DNA of 64,000 bases from DASYKT01 sp963718105 (lineage in GTDB: Bacteria > Acidobacteriota > Blastocatellia > Pyrinomonadales > Pyrinomonadaceae). Position numbers and translations under genes: made by a program. Where the stretch lies: NCBI GenBank assembly GCA_963718105.1, contig OY970352.1, positions 1,550,001 through 1,614,000 of the forward strand, given 5' to 3'. Of this stretch, positions 53,050 through 60,845 are shown one piece after another; within the stretch, counting starts at the first letter, position 1; each line of letters begins with the position of its first letter. Under the pieces are notes generated by a model. That model was given only the letters and a program-made list of their open reading frames with translations. It made no database searches and was not told where the DNA came from.

Positions 53050-53418
53050 GAAAAGTTCGGTGTCGATACAAAAAATGCCAAACGATGTCCGGGCGAACCC
53101 GATTGTGAACGCTATACATCAGCCGCCGGTGCGACGGCGGAAGAAAAAGCGCGGGCGTGCCTGAGCTGTTCCACCTGCCAGGGGCTGGCGCCGCTGCCCG
53201 AAATTGTTACCGGTGATGAAGAGATCGAAGAACTGGTCGACACCATCGAACGCGCGGTTTGGGAACAGCACGCCGGCCGCCGTTTCGGGCTCGAAGAATT
53301 TTCCCCCGAAGAGTGGCAGTTGATCGTACTCTGGCGCGGCCTCGAAAGGGAATTTGCGCTGGTCAACGAATTGAAAATGACGGCGATATTAGAAGCGGCA
53401 TTCCTAAAGAAAGTCTAG
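53011..53418 (+). CDS. Tail assembly chaperone, -1 frame (T-type) extension
   Basis: 135 codons with no early ATG, so it is expected only as the C-terminal half of a 379-residue fusion with the preceding gene. It starts VTLAAERIRERLAEKFGVDTK. It contains two Cys pairs, RCPGEPDCE and ACLSCSTCQGL, spaced like a metal site, then helices DEEIEELVDTIERAVWEQHAG and FSPEEWQLIVLWRGLEREFALVNELK. In lambda, the T domain binds the tail tube and recruits it to the tape measure. The coding pattern is clearly maintained, without stops, in exactly the -1 frame. The Cys pairs are an unusual addition. Confidence 0.75.
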   Translation, partial: VTLAAERIRERLAEKFGVDTKNAKRCPGEPDCERYTSAAGATAEEKARACLSCSTCQGLAPLPEIVTGDEEIEELVDTIERAVWEQHAGRRFGLEEFSPEEWQLIVLWRGLEREFALVNELKMTAILEAAFLKKV

Positions 53419-53535
53419 CGAGTCCAGCGAGTCTATAGAGTCTGTAGAGTCGAAGATTAGATGGACCCCCGCAGACTTAATAAACTCGCCAGACCCTATA
53501 GACTCAACAGACTCGCTAGACTCGCCAGACTAATT
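53419..53535. repeat. Intergenic palindrome (family H)
   Basis: CTAGCGAGTCCAGCGAGTC...GTAGAGTC faces GACTCAACAGACTCGCTAGACTCG. Related GAGTC-rich strings lie at 60180-60213 and 62205-62255. Confidence 0.85.
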
Positions 53536-53537
53536 TT

Positions 53538-55484
53538 ATGAGAATCGTCAAAGTCCAAATTCAGGCTGACACCACGCAGGCGACGGCTCAGGTACGGGCG
53601 CTGACCGGGGCGCTCTCGCAGCTTGACGCGATCGCCAAACGCAGCGCGCAGGGTTTCTTACAGGGACCGGGTATTGCAATGTTGAATCCGCAAACCGTTA
53701 ATTCGGTCTCCGGCCAGCAGGCCGCGATGGCGCAGGTAATGCCGCAGGTCCAGACCGGCGCTTTGACCGGCACTGTCAGCGATCCGGCCACACCCGCTGC
53801 GAAAAAAGACAAGTTTGGTGAGGCGATGAAAAAGCTGAACGATTACACGACCAAGATGGCCGAAAAAGAGTTCAACCTTTTTGCCGACGGGCTCGCCAAA
53901 TCTTTCTCCGATGCTTTTTCGGCGCTGATCGAACACGGTTTGAAAGCCGGGCTTAAGAGCCTCACTACCTCGCTCAAGGGACTGTTCGGCAGCCTGTTGA
54001 AATCGCTGGTCGGCGACATTGCGGAGCGCATTAAAAAATCGATTGCAACCAGTATCAAAGGGATCTTTGACAAAGGCGGCGGCGGGCTGAAAGTCGGCGC
54101 AGTCAGTACAGGGCAAACAACCGGTACTACTACGACCGGCGGGACCGGGGGAACGACGACAACTACTTCGGGGGGCGGCAGCACCAGCAGCACTACGGGA
54201 GGCTTGGGCGTCTCTATCCCGCCATTCATGAACTCGGGCGGCAGCTCGGGAAGTACCTGGCAAAACGGTGCGGCCGCGGAGATGCTGATGAAGTCAGGCC
54301 AGCTCGGATTTCCGACCGGCATTATCAAAGCCAATACGCCGCCGATCGCCAATCCGACCGGCACCACTAACGGCGGCGCTACGACAAAAGGCGGCGTAAA
54401 TCTGCCCGCGAATTTCTCCTGGGGCAGCCTGGGAAAAATGATCGGCAGCATGGCGCCGGCCTTGGGTTCCAGCCTCGGCGGAATGCTCGGCGGCACTTCT
54501 CTGGTCGGATCGCTGATGGGATCGGTCGGCGGATTGATGGCAGGTACGGCGCTGGGTATCGCGACCGGCGCGATCAGCACTACCAGCGGGATGATGGGCA
54601 GCCTGGTAGGCGCGCTCGGGGGGGCCACGATGGCCACCGGAATACTGGCGGGCGTCGGTGTAGCGCTGATGATCGGCGCTTACCTCTTTGGCAAAACCAA
54701 GCAGCGCAAGGCAGATGAAAAGACCCGCAACCAGGCAATGCTCGATGCTTTCTCCGCCCTGGACGACATACTCAAACAGGTGGGCAGCGACCAGATGGAA
54801 GGCGCGGCGGCCATCAACCAGGCTAACCAGATACGCAAGCAGTATCTCGATCAGATGTCGCAGTTGAAGGACAAGAAGACCCGCAACATCGCTCTTAAAG
54901 ACGTTTCGCGCATCGATGTCAAGATCACTCAGATCAAGCAGGCCGCCGACCAGCAAACCGCTCGCAAGGCGATGGACGCCAAGCTGGTTCCGACCTTTGC
55001 CGATGGAGGTTTTGTAGGTGCAGGTTTTGTGGGCGGGGCAGGGTACAAAGTCTTAGGCAGCGACGGGGCATTCATGCAGCCTTTTCGCGGCCGGGTGCCG
55101 GGCATCTATGACCGCCGGGACGATTTCCTCGCCCGGCTGACCGGAAACGAAGTCGTGCTCACTCCGGATGTCTGGATGCCCATCGCACCCTATCTTAAAC
55201 AAAAACGCGTGCCCGGATTCGCCGGCGGCGGCATGGTCGATACTTCAGGTTTTACCGGAAGTGGCCAAGCCTCATCTTCACAGGCAATTGTGATAGAAGA
55301 ACTGACTATTCACTTAAGCAACCAATTCGGCGCTGATTCGGCTGCTAAGATCCTCGACGTGGGGCTAAAAACACCCGAAGGCCGCCAGGCGGTCGTCCGC
55401 TCCGTCCGCACCCACATCGGCGAAAGCGGCCTGGCCGACGGCGTCGTCAGGGATATCAATAATGTGAATGAGAGAGGATTTTAA
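53538..55484 (+). CDS. Tail tape measure protein
   Basis: 648 residues. Residues 1-~200 are helical (TTQATAQVRALTGALSQLDAIAKRS; FADGLAKSFSDAFSALIEHGLKAGLKSL). A Thr/Gly/Ser-rich linker (~200-240) follows. About 300-390 is a Gly-rich hydrophobic, membrane-inserting type region (GSLMGSVGGLMAGTALGIATGAI). The end has FADGGFVGAGFVGGAGYKVLG and GNEVVLTPDVWMPIA, the GG-rich C-terminus common in tape measures. The protein sets tail length; by the usual ~0.15 nm per residue this predicts a tail near 95-100 nm. No peptidoglycan hydrolase motif is seen in it. Confidence 0.85.
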   Translation: MRIVKVQIQADTTQATAQVRALTGALSQLDAIAKRSAQGFLQGPGIAMLNPQTVNSVSGQQAAMAQVMPQVQTGALTGTVSDPATPAAKKDKFGEAMKKLNDYTTKMAEKEFNLFADGLAKSFSDAFSALIEHGLKAGLKSLTTSLKGLFGSLLKSLVGDIAERIKKSIATSIKGIFDKGGGGLKVGAVSTGQTTGTTTTGGTGGTTTTTSGGGSTSSTTGGLGVSIPPFMNSGGSSGSTWQNGAAAEMLMKSGQLGFPTGIIKANTPPIANPTGTTNGGATTKGGVNLPANFSWGSLGKMIGSMAPALGSSLGGMLGGTSLVGSLMGSVGGLMAGTALGIATGAISTTSGMMGSLVGALGGATMATGILAGVGVALMIGAYLFGKTKQRKADEKTRNQAMLDAFSALDDILKQVGSDQMEGAAAINQANQIRKQYLDQMSQLKDKKTRNIALKDVSRIDVKITQIKQAADQQTARKAMDAKLVPTFADGGFVGAGFVGGAGYKVLGSDGAFMQPFRGRVPGIYDRRDDFLARLTGNEVVLTPDVWMPIAPYLKQKRVPGFAGGGMVDTSGFTGSGQASSSQAIVIEELTIHLSNQFGADSAAKILDVGLKTPEGRQAVVRSVRTHIGESGLADGVVRDINNVNERGF

Positions 55485-55487
55485 TAA

Positions 55488-55595
55488 GTAGCGCCGGCGT
55501 CCCGCCGGCAGTCGTGAGGGCGTCCCGCCCTCGCCAATTTTTGAGATGCGGCAGCGAGACGCAGCCGCGACAGCCGGCGGGACGCCGGCGCTACA
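55488..55595. repeat. Family D palindrome, copy D2
   Basis: GTAGCGCCGGCGTCCCGCCG and CGGCGGGACGCCGGCGCTAC, with inner stem GAGGGCGTCCCGCCCTC. It ends 7 nt before the start codon of the hub gene. Confidence 0.9.
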
Positions 55596-55602
55596 AGTGA
55601 TT

Positions 55603-56757
55603 ATGCGAACTGTAACTTCCGAGATTCAATCCGTCATCGCCAGCAAGGGGTATTCGTCCTACTGGCTATTTGACCTGCATTTGCCGGCACAGGGAATTAT
55701 CCCGGCGGAGAGTTTTTATATTTCGGATTCGGCGGTTTCCGCCGGCGGCCATTTTTACCAGCCGCTGCTGCGCAGCCAGAAGCCGCGCATGATCCAGTCG
55801 CTGGGCAAAGCTCCGGATGGAGGCTCGATCGTTGTCGATAATATCGAAGGCGAGATCGGGCAGTCGCTGCTCAAAAGCAAGCGAAATTTCACCGGCGCAA
55901 AATTTGTTTTGTGGAAAGCATTTCTGCTCGGCGCTGGGCAGCTCGGCCTCGACAAATGGATGGAGGGCGACGTGCGAGCCGCCACCGTCAACGAATCCGA
56001 CCAGACCGTGACCTTTCAACTCAACAGCGATCTGTTAAAACGCGAGTCGATGATGGGCGCCTGGATGCTGTCACAGCGCTGCATCGTTACCTTTAATAAG
56101 GGCGGGCTGCTAACGCCTGCGCAATCGCGCTGCGGCTGGCAGACGACGCAGGGCGGCGACCCCGATTCCTGCGACAAGAGCGAGGACGGCGCCAACGGCT
56201 GCCGGGCACATGGCAATCTGCACCGTATCGCGGCGGTCCCGGCGGTCGCGGCTTCGTCCAATATTGCCACGGGCGGCGGCGGCGGATTTCCCGACGACCC
56301 GCCCCCGCACGGCGGATGTTTTCTGGCCGGCACGCCGGTGCTGCTGGCTGACGGAAGTTCGAAACCGATCGAAGATGTTTTGGTAGGTGACGAAGTGCTG
56401 GCGCCGGTCTACGACGAAACTTCAGGCGAAGACAAGGTTGCCGCCTGTACTGTCGAAGCCGTCTGGCAAGGCACGGCCAACGAATGGCTGGAGGTGCTGC
56501 TGCCGCATGGGAAATTGTTCGTCACGCCGCGCCACCGTTTTTATACCGGTGCTGGGACCTTTCGCCAGATAGGGGAATTAAAGGTGCGGGAAACGGTCCG
56601 CGTCCGGCTGGGCGGTGAGTTTCACGACCGCGAAATTCTGGAATTAACCAAACATACCGGCGAGGCAAAGATCCATAATCTCTCGGTCAAAAACGCGCGC
56701 ACATATTTCGCCCACAGTGTGGCGGTGCACAATGTAAAACCGCTCTTGCCGTGGTAA
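55603..56757 (+). CDS. Tail hub protein (DUF2163/BR0599, gpL-like) fused to a C-terminal HINT domain
   Basis: 384 residues from ATG 55603 (the longer frame starts in a palindrome). Residues ~5-205 match DUF2163/phage_BR0599 hubs of the gene transfer agent, lambda gpL type. Four Cys (160, 177, 190, 200) are placed as Fe-S cluster ligands in such hubs. A Gly/Pro linker (SNIATGGGGGFPDDPPPHGG) precedes a HINT (hedgehog/intein) domain from Cys239: CFLAGTPVLLADGSSKPIEDV, TPRHRFYT, and a terminal AHSVAVHN (His376-Asn377). Only VKPLLPW follows, and no Cys/Ser/Thr stands at +1, so splicing is unlikely; autocleavage remains possible. HINT usually releases a downstream domain in polymorphic toxins. Here the cleavable end is empty, which is odd. 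Confidence 0.8.
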   Translation: MRTVTSEIQSVIASKGYSSYWLFDLHLPAQGIIPAESFYISDSAVSAGGHFYQPLLRSQKPRMIQSLGKAPDGGSIVVDNIEGEIGQSLLKSKRNFTGAKFVLWKAFLLGAGQLGLDKWMEGDVRAATVNESDQTVTFQLNSDLLKRESMMGAWMLSQRCIVTFNKGGLLTPAQSRCGWQTTQGGDPDSCDKSEDGANGCRAHGNLHRIAAVPAVAASSNIATGGGGGFPDDPPPHGGCFLAGTPVLLADGSSKPIEDVLVGDEVLAPVYDETSGEDKVAACTVEAVWQGTANEWLEVLLPHGKLFVTPRHRFYTGAGTFRQIGELKVRETVRVRLGGEFHDREILELTKHTGEAKIHNLSVKNARTYFAHSVAVHNVKPLLPW

Positions 56758-56783
56758 AAAGAACGGTGAGTTATAAAGTAACG

Positions 56784-56890
56784 GGTCAGTACCGGAAACG
56801 CAGTGACCGGCTAAATGAGCGTAGCGAACCACATCACGCGCTGGATACAACAAAGCCGGAAGCCGGTCACTACGTTCCCGGTTCTGACTT
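56784..56890. repeat. Family B palindrome, copy B4
   Basis: GTCAGTACCGGAAACGCAGTGACCGG faces CCGGTCACTACGTTCCCGGTTCTGAC. It fills the gap before the next tail gene. Confidence 0.9.
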
Positions 56891-56926
56891 CATTACAATA
56901 ATCAATTCCAAACCCAAAATCGACTT

Positions 56927-58942
56927 ATGCCCTTTGTATTAAGACAATCACAGGATGAAGACAACCCGCGGCTGCCGGATGCTTACGGCAAGCAGTTGAC
57001 GGCGGGGCGGCTGGTGTATTACGAATTCGACGCCGGCGCGTCGCGCACCAGATTTATCATCTTTTTCTGCCGCGGCGGGCAATTCGGCTGCCAGGGGCTG
57101 CAGAAAATGTATTACAAAGGCGGTGAGGTGCCGCAGTTTTCCAGCCCCGGCGTGGCTAACTGGATCTTTCACCCCGGTACGGTCACGGCCCAGATCTCGC
57201 CCAAAGCTTTTACCGTCACGACGGGAACGCCCGGCACGATCAACTGTACCGCACACGGTTACGCCAACGACACGCCGGTGCGCGTCCGCGCGATCGACAG
57301 CGGGGTCGTTTCGGGTACGGTGCCAGCCGGCCTGAGCGAAACGGCGAAATATTTTGTCGTTAATCAAAGCACCAACAGTTTTCAGTTGAGCGCTTCCGTG
57401 GGCGGTTCGGCGCTGGCGGTCACTTCCGCGGGAGCAGGCTCGCTGCGGATCTGGAAAGCCGATGCGGGCATCGACGATCCGGTCCAGGGTTCGCCGCAGA
57501 TGTTTCCCGGGATCGGCTACACTTTTTCCGGCATCTGTTATGTCGAAGGGATCCTGCCTGCGCAATACAACCTCAACGAAGAGCCCGAAGGTTTTAAATT
57601 CATCCTGGATTGCCGCAAGGTCGCCGATTATGACGCCAACGGAAACATCCAGCCCACGCCGACATTTTCCGCCAATAACGCGCGGGTCGCCGCCGATATT
57701 TTGCTGCAGGAATTAAAGCTGCCCAATTCGCGGATCGATTGGCCGAGCTGGAACGCGTTTAAGACCGCTTGCGACACCATGATCTGGTCGCGGGTAAACG
57801 AGGCTTCGTCATTTACTATGGGGCCGGGACTGACCGGAAAATATTTTAACCGCAACGACGCTTCAGTACCGCCCAGCTTTGACCACGCCGACCTGATAAA
57901 AACGCGCAGCGGGGAAGAAGTAAATTTCGCCTGGGCCAACGGCGTGTCGCCCGACACGGGCGTTAACACGACTTGGTACATGGTCCGCTGGGACGGCAAA
58001 CTGCGCCCGGCCTATACGGAAAACTACACTTTCAAAGTTACCTCCGACGACGGCTTCCGACTCTGGGTGGGCGACGTCGGCGATACCGACCCGCCGCTGA
58101 TCGATCGCTGGACCAACGCCGTTCATACCGGTGTTACTTCGCCTCTGAAGGCGCTGACCAAAAATCAACTGGTCAATATCCGCGTGGAATATTTTAACGG
58201 CCTCGGGCCGGGCGGCATCACGCTCTCGTGGTTTAGCCAGTCGCAGTTGGAAAATATAATTCCGCGCACGCGGCTCTACCCGTTGGACCACCCGGTAAAA
58301 CGTTACGAAGCGCACCTGGCGATCCCCGGCGCGATGACCGCCTGGCAGGCGTTTGAAGAAGTGATGGAACGCGCGCCCGGCTGGCATTGGCAGGACGTGA
58401 ACGGGACGATAAAGTTTCTCGCGCCCAACCGCGCATCCGTGCACAGGTTCGACTATGATCCGGACGCGCCTCTGCATCCTTTTAACATTGCCGGAAAAAC
58501 TTTTGAGGCCTCGCCGCGCGCGCCGGAAGAGCGCGTCAATTACCAGCGCTACGAATTTCGCGATGTGGAATCGGAAGTTTATGCGCAAAGCTATATCGAA
58601 TCGCACCGCACGGACCTGCGCGAACAGCAGGGTGGTGCGCCCACCGATACGCAGTTGCTCAAGATCGGCGTGATGTCGCGTTCGCTGGCGGAAAGGATCG
58701 CGGAAACGCGGATGAAACTGCTTACCGATCCGGAACGGCAGTTCACGCTGCGCGGCCAGCTCGATTCTTACAAGGTGAGCAAAGGCGACCGCGTCACGCT
58801 CTCACACCTGCTCAGCGGCGATAAATATTCCAACCCCGTGGATTGCCTCGTAACCACGGAAACCACCGGCGGCAACGCCGATGAAAAAACTTACACCCTG
58901 CTGCCGGTCGTCTTTCCGTTCTATACGGATGAGCCGGTTTAA
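56927..58942 (+). CDS. Tail tip protein with inserted PA14 domain
   Basis: 671 residues. After an N-terminal part (MPFVLRQSQDEDNPRLPDAYG), residues ~85-180 form a small beta-barrel domain common in tail-tip proteins (KAFTVTTGTPGTINCTAHGYANDTPVRVRAI). Residues ~301-452 are PA14-like: GLTGKYFNRNDASVPPSF, YTENYTFKVTSDDGFRLWVGD, LVNIRVEYFNGLGPGGITLSW. PA14 domains bind carbohydrate in adhesins and toxins, so recognition of a surface glycan is a reasonable reading. The last ~220 residues (HLAIPGAMTAWQAFEEVMERAPG...) resemble tail hub/baseplate proteins. It lies between the HINT-bearing hub and the last tail gene. Confidence 0.7.
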   Translation: MPFVLRQSQDEDNPRLPDAYGKQLTAGRLVYYEFDAGASRTRFIIFFCRGGQFGCQGLQKMYYKGGEVPQFSSPGVANWIFHPGTVTAQISPKAFTVTTGTPGTINCTAHGYANDTPVRVRAIDSGVVSGTVPAGLSETAKYFVVNQSTNSFQLSASVGGSALAVTSAGAGSLRIWKADAGIDDPVQGSPQMFPGIGYTFSGICYVEGILPAQYNLNEEPEGFKFILDCRKVADYDANGNIQPTPTFSANNARVAADILLQELKLPNSRIDWPSWNAFKTACDTMIWSRVNEASSFTMGPGLTGKYFNRNDASVPPSFDHADLIKTRSGEEVNFAWANGVSPDTGVNTTWYMVRWDGKLRPAYTENYTFKVTSDDGFRLWVGDVGDTDPPLIDRWTNAVHTGVTSPLKALTKNQLVNIRVEYFNGLGPGGITLSWFSQSQLENIIPRTRLYPLDHPVKRYEAHLAIPGAMTAWQAFEEVMERAPGWHWQDVNGTIKFLAPNRASVHRFDYDPDAPLHPFNIAGKTFEASPRAPEERVNYQRYEFRDVESEVYAQSYIESHRTDLREQQGGAPTDTQLLKIGVMSRSLAERIAETRMKLLTDPERQFTLRGQLDSYKVSKGDRVTLSHLLSGDKYSNPVDCLVTTETTGGNADEKTYTLLPVVFPFYTDEPV

Positions 58943-58945
58943 AAG

Positions 58946-59050
58946 GTAGCGCCGGCGTCTCGCCGGCTGTCGCGGCAGCGTCTCACTGCCGCATTGAAAA
59001 AGACCGAGGGCGGGACGCCCTCAGGACAGCCGGCGGGACGCCGGCGCTAC
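58946..59050. repeat. Family D palindrome, copy D3
   Basis: GTAGCGCCGGCGTCTCGCCG and CGGCGGGACGCCGGCGCTAC with inner stem GAGGGCGGGACGCCCTC. It ends 10 nt before the last tail gene. Confidence 0.92.
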
Positions 59051-59060
59051 AAAACTACTT

Positions 59061-60179
59061 ATGATCACCATCAATCAAACCCTTCCTTATATTTACCGCC
59101 AGGACAAACAGGTCCCGCCGCTCGCGCTTGATTGCTCGGGCTTTTCGAAGAACGTGCTGTGGGAAGCGACGGGCAACGACAACGAGTTTGCCGGAACTTT
59201 CTCACCGCGCGCCGGTAAAGACACCATTCAGCCGTACACCTCTTTTACGCCGGCGAACCGCACGCAGACTTTGACGCTCAAGGTCTATGACGCGTCGATG
59301 CCGTCGGGTTCCTGGACGAATATTACGAGCGGTGTCGCTTTTGATTTTGCCAACGACGAGGTCACCTATAACAGCGGGCCCAGCGGCTATCATGGCGCCA
59401 CGGGAACGGACGTTTGCGCTTCGGGCGATTGCTTTATCGAGACCTGTGTCAAGGGTGCGTTTTACAATCGCGGCTTTGGCCTGTCGGCAACGCCGCACAG
59501 TTACGCGTGGGATTCGGCCGACTTCGATTTCGCGATCGCGCTAGGGCAGGTCGGCAACGCCAGCTTTTGGATAAAAAGCAATTCCGTAGTGGGCGCGTTT
59601 TCCGGTGTGCCGCCGGTAGTCTACAAGGAAGGCGACGTTTTCCGCATCGGCGTGGAAGGCACGGGCTCGCCCGGCGGCGCAAAGGTCCGTTTTCGCTTAA
59701 ACGGAAAGCTGATCTATGAGCACACGCCGAGCCCGGTGCCCACAAACCTGCAGCCGATCGTGAGCTTTTACGAACCGGGCACCAAGCTTTTCCAGACGCG
59801 TTTTTGGCAGACGTCATACGGCAGCGCCCAGCAGACGATGCCCGTCTGGGGCGTGCTGCCTGTGCCGCAGGACAAGCTCTCGGAACACGAAATTATGGAA
59901 GTGGCCGAGGTCTCGGAAGGCGAAGCCCAGCGCGGCCAGGACAAGGTCGTGCGCTATCACCACCAGCAGGATAAATGGGACCTGATCTTTAGCGGCCGCC
60001 GCCTGTCAGAACTGCAGGCGATGCGCGACTTCCGCGCCTTTCACCGCCTCCACATTCCTTTTTATCTGTCCGACCTGGCCCGCGGGCTGGATAAATTAGT
60101 GGTCTTTGAAACGGGAATAAAAGACAGGCTCATCCAAACGAACCTCTTCGACTTTAGCTGCACGGTGAAGGAGTATTAG
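59061..60179 (+). CDS. Terminal tail protein, possible receptor-binding
   Basis: 372 residues, the last gene of the virion module. Residues ~1-90 are beta-rich. About 90-255 looks like a jelly-roll or lectin/SPRY-type sandwich (VTYNSGPSGYHGATGTDVCASGD..., SADFDFAIALGQVGNASFWIK, FRIGVEGTGSPGGAKVRFRLNGKLIYEH). The last ~90 residues form a separate domain (QDKVVRYHHQQDKWDLIFSGRRLSELQAMRDF...FDFSCTVKEY). The central part could contact a receptor. No family identified with confidence. Confidence 0.55.
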   Translation: MITINQTLPYIYRQDKQVPPLALDCSGFSKNVLWEATGNDNEFAGTFSPRAGKDTIQPYTSFTPANRTQTLTLKVYDASMPSGSWTNITSGVAFDFANDEVTYNSGPSGYHGATGTDVCASGDCFIETCVKGAFYNRGFGLSATPHSYAWDSADFDFAIALGQVGNASFWIKSNSVVGAFSGVPPVVYKEGDVFRIGVEGTGSPGGAKVRFRLNGKLIYEHTPSPVPTNLQPIVSFYEPGTKLFQTRFWQTSYGSAQQTMPVWGVLPVPQDKLSEHEIMEVAEVSEGEAQRGQDKVVRYHHQQDKWDLIFSGRRLSELQAMRDFRAFHRLHIPFYLSDLARGLDKLVVFETGIKDRLIQTNLFDFSCTVKEY

Positions 60180-60217
60180 AGTCGGGAAGTCCAGAGAGTT
60201 TATCGAGTAAAATTGTA

Positions 60218-60240
60218 GGGGCGGCACCTGTGGCCGCCCT
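60218..60240 (+). terminator. Hairpin after the last tail gene, weak terminator
   Basis: GGGCGGC and GCCGCCC enclose ACCTGTG; a short CTCTTC follows rather than a T-run. It could end virion-module transcription, but is also similar to other intergenic palindromes. Confidence 0.5.
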
Positions 60241-60257
60241 CTTCATGTTTTAGTGGA

Positions 60258-60482
60258 CTAATTTACAGCGGAAACAAATTGTTCCAACGTAAGATTTGCT
60301 GATCGAATAAGGCTTCGCAGCGTTCCTCGCGCAACTTCTCGATGATTTGGCACTGCAAGGGTGGCGATCTCGCCGAGCTTGGTCATAATAATATGACTGC
60401 CTCTTCGTCTTGCTACGCTCCAACCAAATTTTTCGAATATTTTTACTGTTTCCTGCCCGCTTAATATGGGAGTATTCGGCAT
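60258..60482 (-). CDS. hicA: HicA toxin (mRNA interferase)
   Basis: 74 residues of the HicA double-stranded RNA-binding-like fold. SGQETVKIFEKFGWSVARRRGSHIIM contains the catalytic His (His30) in the expected G-S-H context. It is followed by TLAVPNHREVARGTLRSLIRSANLTLEQF. HicA cuts mRNA in the cytoplasm and is held inactive by HicB. The ATG overlaps the hicB stop by one base (TGATG), so the antitoxin gene comes first and the genes are translationally coupled. This is the less common hicB-hicA order. Confidence 0.92.
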   Translation of the reverse strand: MPNTPILSGQETVKIFEKFGWSVARRRGSHIIMTKLGEIATLAVPNHREVARGTLRSLIRSANLTLEQFVSAVN

Positions 60483-60688
60483 CAGGCAGCGACCTCGATC
60501 TGTTGAGTTTCAATCGTTAAAGGTAATCCTTGTTCGGCCCTGACCTCTAAGCACAATTTTATTGCCTCTTTAATATTTTCGACGGCCTCTTCTTTTGTCT
60601 TTCCCTGGCCGACGCAGCCTGGAATAGAAGGGCACTCAGAGATCCACATGCCGTCTTCATCTCGATCGATCGTTATATTGAATATCAT
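60482..60688 (-). CDS. hicB: HicB antitoxin
   Basis: 68 residues from ATG 60688 (AGGAG 9 nt upstream). FNITIDRDEDGMWISECPSIPGCVGQGKTKEEAVENIKEAIKLCLE is the partial RNase H fold of the HicB N-terminal domain. The usual C-terminal DNA-binding domain (HTH or RHH) is missing, so autoregulation by this protein is doubtful. It neutralises HicA by binding. The pair sits right after the virion module and may help keep it. Confidence 0.92.
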   Translation of the reverse strand: MIFNITIDRDEDGMWISECPSIPGCVGQGKTKEEAVENIKEAIKLCLEVRAEQGLPLTIETQQIEVAA

Positions 60689-60742
60689 CAAAATTTCTCC
60701 TGCTAAAATTTTGCCACGATTTGGTTAAATTGGAAAGACTCA

Positions 60743-60775
60743 GGCAGAAACCAGGACAGTTGTGGAGCGCAGGAC
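60743..60775. repeat. Degenerate family F half element
   Basis: GGCAGAAACCAGGACAGTTGTGGAGCGCAGGAC matches the family F arms at 32822 and 34637 with changes. No inverse arm is present. Confidence 0.5.
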
Positions 60776-60845
60776 TGTTGCCCACAAGCGCGTCTTGTCG
60801 CGCTACTGAGAAGAAACGGGCGGCCACCGGTGCCCCTACGACGAT

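Noticed and set aside
56317..56757. HINT domain as a splicing intein
   Set aside because: No C-extein beyond seven residues and no Cys/Ser/Thr at +1, so splicing is not possible in the usual way.
31982..60482. Attachment sites or integrase for a recent prophage
   Set aside because: No tRNA, no integrase and no convincing direct-repeat pair were found at the module edges; repeats shared by both sides are dispersed palindromes.
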